A stretch of 64,000 nt of DNA from Dipylidium caninum (lineage: Eukaryota > Platyhelminthes > Cestoda > Cyclophyllidea > Dipylidiidae), in NCBI GenBank assembly GCA_017562135.1, contig QEYB01001642.1, positions 744,001-808,000 of the forward strand. The letters run 5' to 3'. The notes beneath the pieces were generated by a model that was given only the letters and a program-made list of their open reading frames with translations, made no database searches and had not been told where the DNA came from. A program made the translations under genes and the position numbers. Below are positions 61,501 through 64,000 of this stretch, piece after piece; within the stretch, counting starts at the first letter, position 1, and each line of letters starts with the position of its first letter.

Positions 61501-64000
61501 ACAGGTAAAATATTCCGCCTATCGGAATCACCCCAAGGGAGTTGACATCAAAGTCATGTGGGCTTTTAAACCCTCCGGTCTTTCACCTGATTTTCCGTTA
61601 CCTCATGCTTGGCGCTGTTGACGAACATGTTATTCATAACAAGTCGATTCCAATACGAATGGATGGCTTCGAGGTAATCAAACTGACTTATTCATTCTGC
61701 CTCGTCGAGCAGTAACTTGATGATGGCTGAATTCCATTTTCTACGAGGGCGACGAGAACGATTTCATTAATTCATCTTTCAGTCATGCTGAAAGGTGGTC
61801 TTTTGGTTTCATCACTTTTCCAAGTAAAGTTAAGAGGCTTAAAGCGGACCTTTCCACCCGCACCAGGATAGCAGCTACCAGGCTTATTTCCCCACGACTC
61901 ACTCGCGATAATTTCTCTTTCCTTTTGGTAACCAAATTTTAGCGCATTGCGTTATTTCTACATTCCCCCCCCCATTTTTTCTGCTCTTTGTTACTTGTAA
62001 ATTCTCGTTAGACCTTTGGTCAGTTTTCGCAAAGGTGCTGTTTTTGCACGGCATTTATTTCTGTTGTTGCTCTCCTTTAAGTTCTCACTCCGAAGCCGTT
62101 TTCTCCGATTCCTCCAGCCAGTTCGACAGGGAGTCGACTCTCGCATCTGCCAGCGTCGAGCCGCCAATCACCCCCATCTCCTCACCTCGACGTAAATCGC
62201 CTCTCGCCCAGCGAAATGACATCTATTCAGCCGTGATGGCTGTAGCCAATCAGACTCTCCCACAGGGTCTCAACAATGGCGCGACTAAAAGCCACTCTGG
62301 TGAGTGTCACCTGGGGGCTGCTTCTCGTGCATTATTGCCTGTGTGCTCCATTAGGCTGTCTGCAGCATCACACTTCCCCCCACTGCCTTTTTTACGGCAC
62401 CAAAAACCCCCGTTTAATATTATAATCAAGTCTAACTTGATTAAACACGTTGCCACGGGCGGTTGCCTTAATAGACCTTTTTTTAGGAATTTCGTGTCCA
62501 AAATTGGTAGTGCTTCTCTTCCCCAGATGGTGTCATTTGTTACTTCCTTTCACCGTGAGTTTCCTCGAAAACAGATTTGTCACGCGATTGTTTGTGTTTT
62601 TGTTGAATGTGTCTATACACACAGCGCTTGTGCGATATTAGCACTTTTGTTCATAATTGTTATAAGTATCTGCCACTATAGTAGAATGGGCCAGTATTTA
62701 AAGTGGCCTTTTTCACTTTTGATGCTCTTCCTTTTCGTGCGTTTGATTTCTCCCACCCAACACTTCCCGGTAGTTTCATTGGTAGCATGTCTTTAAATAA
62801 TTTGAATTGTGTGTAATTCTGCTACTTATATATGACATCAACTTTATGGAATCAATCTTAGTCCAATTTTATGATGCCTTGTAGACTCCGGAGCGTTTTT
62901 CGGCTCGCCTCGATCAAGGGAGGACATTTCGCAATGGCCACCCACCACCTTCCCCTTCATCACAGCTTTACGACCCGCCTGTGTGCTCTGCGAGGGCCCC
63001 GTAAACCGCAAAACTGTTGGTCGTCTCATACCCCCCGGGCTGGAACAGATAACCAGCACGGTGATGAGCTCGAGCACCTACAGCGAAGATTGTTTTAGCT
63101 CCCCCTGTCCCGGTTCCACCACTCCCACCTTCCCTTCGTTCCTAACCCCTCAGCCGCAGCAACGCCACTCCCGAAATGCCTCTTGGAAGTCCTTCTGGAC
63201 GGCTCTCATTGTAATGGAAGGCTGGGTCTCAGCTTACATGGTCTACTTCGACGCTGTTGCGAAGAAACCCTACAGACGTGAGGATGTAAGTTTTCTTTGA
63301 AACATATGACTCCAACTTACTATCGGTTTATAGAAGTGAGTCGAGTTTCGTCCACTCGTTCTTTAACTAGATTACTGACATCCAAAATCTTCATTTTCCT
63401 CACAGACTGGTGTAAATACAAATCTGTATGTGAAAGCAGGGGTTTTACTTAACCTAAATTGCGAGACAGTTATCTGTCAGCACTCGTACTTTAAAGGCGT
63501 TTCAAATTGTTCACACGTGCTACTTCAGTTTGTGACTGGACGCTGTCAAATCCAACCCTTCAAGAGATGTTTGATAAACGGAAACGGAGTCGAGTGTCCA
63601 CCGTGCGTCGGTTTGGCACGTCACCGCAATGGCACCGTGGACGAGACGTCCTTCCTGTTACGCATCCAGAACTTCACAAAACTTACCGTTTGCGTCCAAT
63701 TATCCGGTGCAGTGATGCCTCGGCTGAAGTTACAGGTGGTGGCGGTGGCGTTACTCCCCTGACCCCAACCTCACACCGATGCCACTCTCGACTTCTCTTT
63801 ACCCTATCGCGCAAAAATTCTACCGCAAACACTCCCACCCACACTCCACCGCCCTCCGTCACACTCCGGGGCAGAGGCGCATCTGCTCCCATGTTGGCCG
63901 CTGCCGCCGCCGCCGCAACCACCACCCCGACTTCCCCCGGTCAATCGACACGACCAATGCCTACGGTGGAAGACTGGCTCCACGCCCTCCAAACCACACT
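51149..64000 (+). CDS. RALGPS: RalGPS: Ral GEF with RasGEF and PH domains (3' truncated by window)
   Basis: RalGPS1/2 activate RalA/RalB by nucleotide exchange and bind membranes through a C-terminal PH domain. Exons: 51149-51268, 51306-51530, 51867-52083, 56821-56952, 58491-59104, 60504-60698, 62082-62299, 62885-63285; coding sequence then probably continues past 63532 to the window end. The first five join cleanly in phase, as do the last three; one small exon is missing between 59104 and 60504, because the phases there do not fit. Domains are in the canonical order: RasGEF, Ser/Pro-rich linker, PH. The 5' exon (start codon) is not located. Intron sizes range from 37 nt (51269-51305) to 4.7 kb (52084-56820). 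Confidence 0.9.
52084..56820 (+). other. Large RalGPS intron
   Basis: 4.7 kb between the PYLG and LYLSDL exons. It is T-rich on the plus strand and contains no recognised exon. Frames at 52695-52985, 54080-54271 and 55151-55429 have no domain. No transposase or reverse-transcriptase motif was recognised here. Confidence 0.6.
57711..57731 (+). repeat. G-rich tract in a RalGPS intron
   Basis: A run of seven G is followed by further GGG runs separated by one to four bases. It has the spacing needed for a G-quadruplex on the plus strand. It lies in the intron before the exon at 58491. Confidence 0.6.
58491..59104 (+). CDS. RALGPS: RalGPS exon: end of RasGEF and Ser/Thr/Pro-rich linker
   Basis: The exon begins with the last RasGEF helix ([11 protein letters not shown]) and then runs about 170 codons of Ser/Thr/Ala/Pro-rich linker ending TCLLKTNK at a GTGAAT donor, phase 0. 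The acceptor is AATTTAG at 58490, chosen because it completes the codon left at 56952; the CAG a few bases later would not. Vertebrate RalGPS linkers carry PxxP SH3-binding motifs; here the segment SIPPNPVELL is the nearest candidate. Confidence 0.85.
59603..59819 (+). CDS. Unrecognised open frame in RalGPS intron
   Basis: A T-rich acceptor ending CGCAG at 59602 opens about 71 codons (starting IVVHTDKKLFPRTGW, later EMQHFEAARLYTEK, ending LQQAN) before TAA. The leading single base does not match the phase 0 end of the RalGPS exon at 59104, so it does not fit as the missing RalGPS exon. It may be a fragment of a mobile element or chance. No family was recognised. Confidence 0.25.
60390..60418. 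repeat. TAC/ACT trinucleotide repeat
   Basis: About nine TAC units with one interruption, in the RalGPS intron just before the exon at 60504. Confidence 0.85.
60504..62299 (+). CDS. RALGPS: RalGPS linker exons
   Basis: Two low-complexity exons, 60504-60698 (DLIISSSSRPQCVT to NITTVTTP, donor GTAAGC) and 62082-62299 (SHSEAVFSDSSSQFDREST to NNGATKSHSG, donor GTGAGT). Their phases agree (CC plus T), and the second passes G to the PH exon at 62885. They are called by coding character, splice sites and phase rather than by conservation. The acceptor of the first needs two bases from an unlocated exon. Confidence 0.65.
62885..64000 (+). CDS. RALGPS: RalGPS PH-domain exons (partial)
   Basis: Exon 62885-63285 encodes CEGPVNRKTVGR, corresponding to the human PH start MEGPLRRKT, then about 60 inserted Ser/Pro/Thr-rich residues, then SWKSFWTALIVMEGWVSAYM, corresponding to [20 protein letters not shown], and ends KKPYRRED at GTAAGT, phase 0. 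Downstream, a frame opening after CAG at 63531 (CDWTLSNPTLQEMF) stays open to the window end and includes Thr/Pro- and Ala-rich tracts and VEDWLHALQ, which resembles the last PH helix. The phase link from 63285 to it is unresolved: a short exon near 63406 (GVNTNLYVK or WCKYKS, depending on frame) may intervene. The protein end is outside the window. Confidence 0.75.

Noticed and set aside
61392..61504. Possible RalGPS cassette exon (ASVPYGNFILVIADFG..., acceptor CTCAG, donor GTAAAA)
   Set aside because: Its leading and trailing bases would break the phase between 60698 and 62082, which already fit each other directly.
63430..63762. 110-codon plus frame in the RalGPS 3' region
   Set aside because: A different frame from 63532 onward stays open to the window end and has the composition of RalGPS coding sequence, so this one is probably a shadow; not fully certain.

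Overview
This is a nuclear window from a metazoan, most likely a flatworm and probably a tapeworm with a large, repeat-bearing genome. The support is spliced animal genes, a mixture of very short introns (28-40 nt, all GT-AG) and multi-kb T-rich introns, and decayed mariner transposons. The species assignment is inference; no rRNA, tRNA or mitochondrial marker was seen. All genes were read by hand from protein similarity, splice sites and phase continuity.

Layout, left to right: one minus-strand exon (2072-2144) of an SSBP2/3/4-type single-stranded DNA-binding protein; a plus-strand F-box protein of the FBXO39/FBXO33 type (3153-12117, 7 exons, about 885 codons); a plus-strand MICAL gene (13616-37571, about 20 exons) carrying FAD monooxygenase, CH, LIM and C-terminal bMERB modules; a minus-strand TMEM65 orthologue (38760-40278 plus an unresolved first exon); a plus-strand coiled-coil protein with many mini-introns, tentatively HAUS5-like (41481-43209); two head-to-head retinol-dehydrogenase-like SDR paralogues (minus 44172-45383, plus 45962-49166); and a plus-strand RalGPS gene (RasGEF plus PH) running from 51149 off the right edge.

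The most unusual structure is a pair of about 1.34-kb copies of one degenerate mariner transposon (23927-25270 and 31821-33167). They lie in opposite orientation in two introns of the same MICAL gene and flank the exons encoding the CH-LIM linker and LIM domain. Both copies share an early stop, so the element multiplied (or was duplicated) after it was already dead.

Three otherwise conserved exons (two in MICAL, one in the minus-strand RDH) are each exactly one base out of frame. Two of these are at five-A runs where six are expected. This looks more like sequence or assembly indel error than loss of three genes.

Genes alternate in divergent (SSBP/FBXO, TMEM65/coiled-coil, RDH/RDH) and convergent (MICAL/TMEM65, coiled-coil/RDH) pairs. 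By function the window touches F-box substrate recruitment, redox control of actin with Rab binding (MICAL), mitochondrial inner-membrane physiology (TMEM65), possibly spindle microtubule nucleation, retinoid or lipid short-chain oxidoreduction, and Ral GTPase activation. Nothing suggests one shared pathway.
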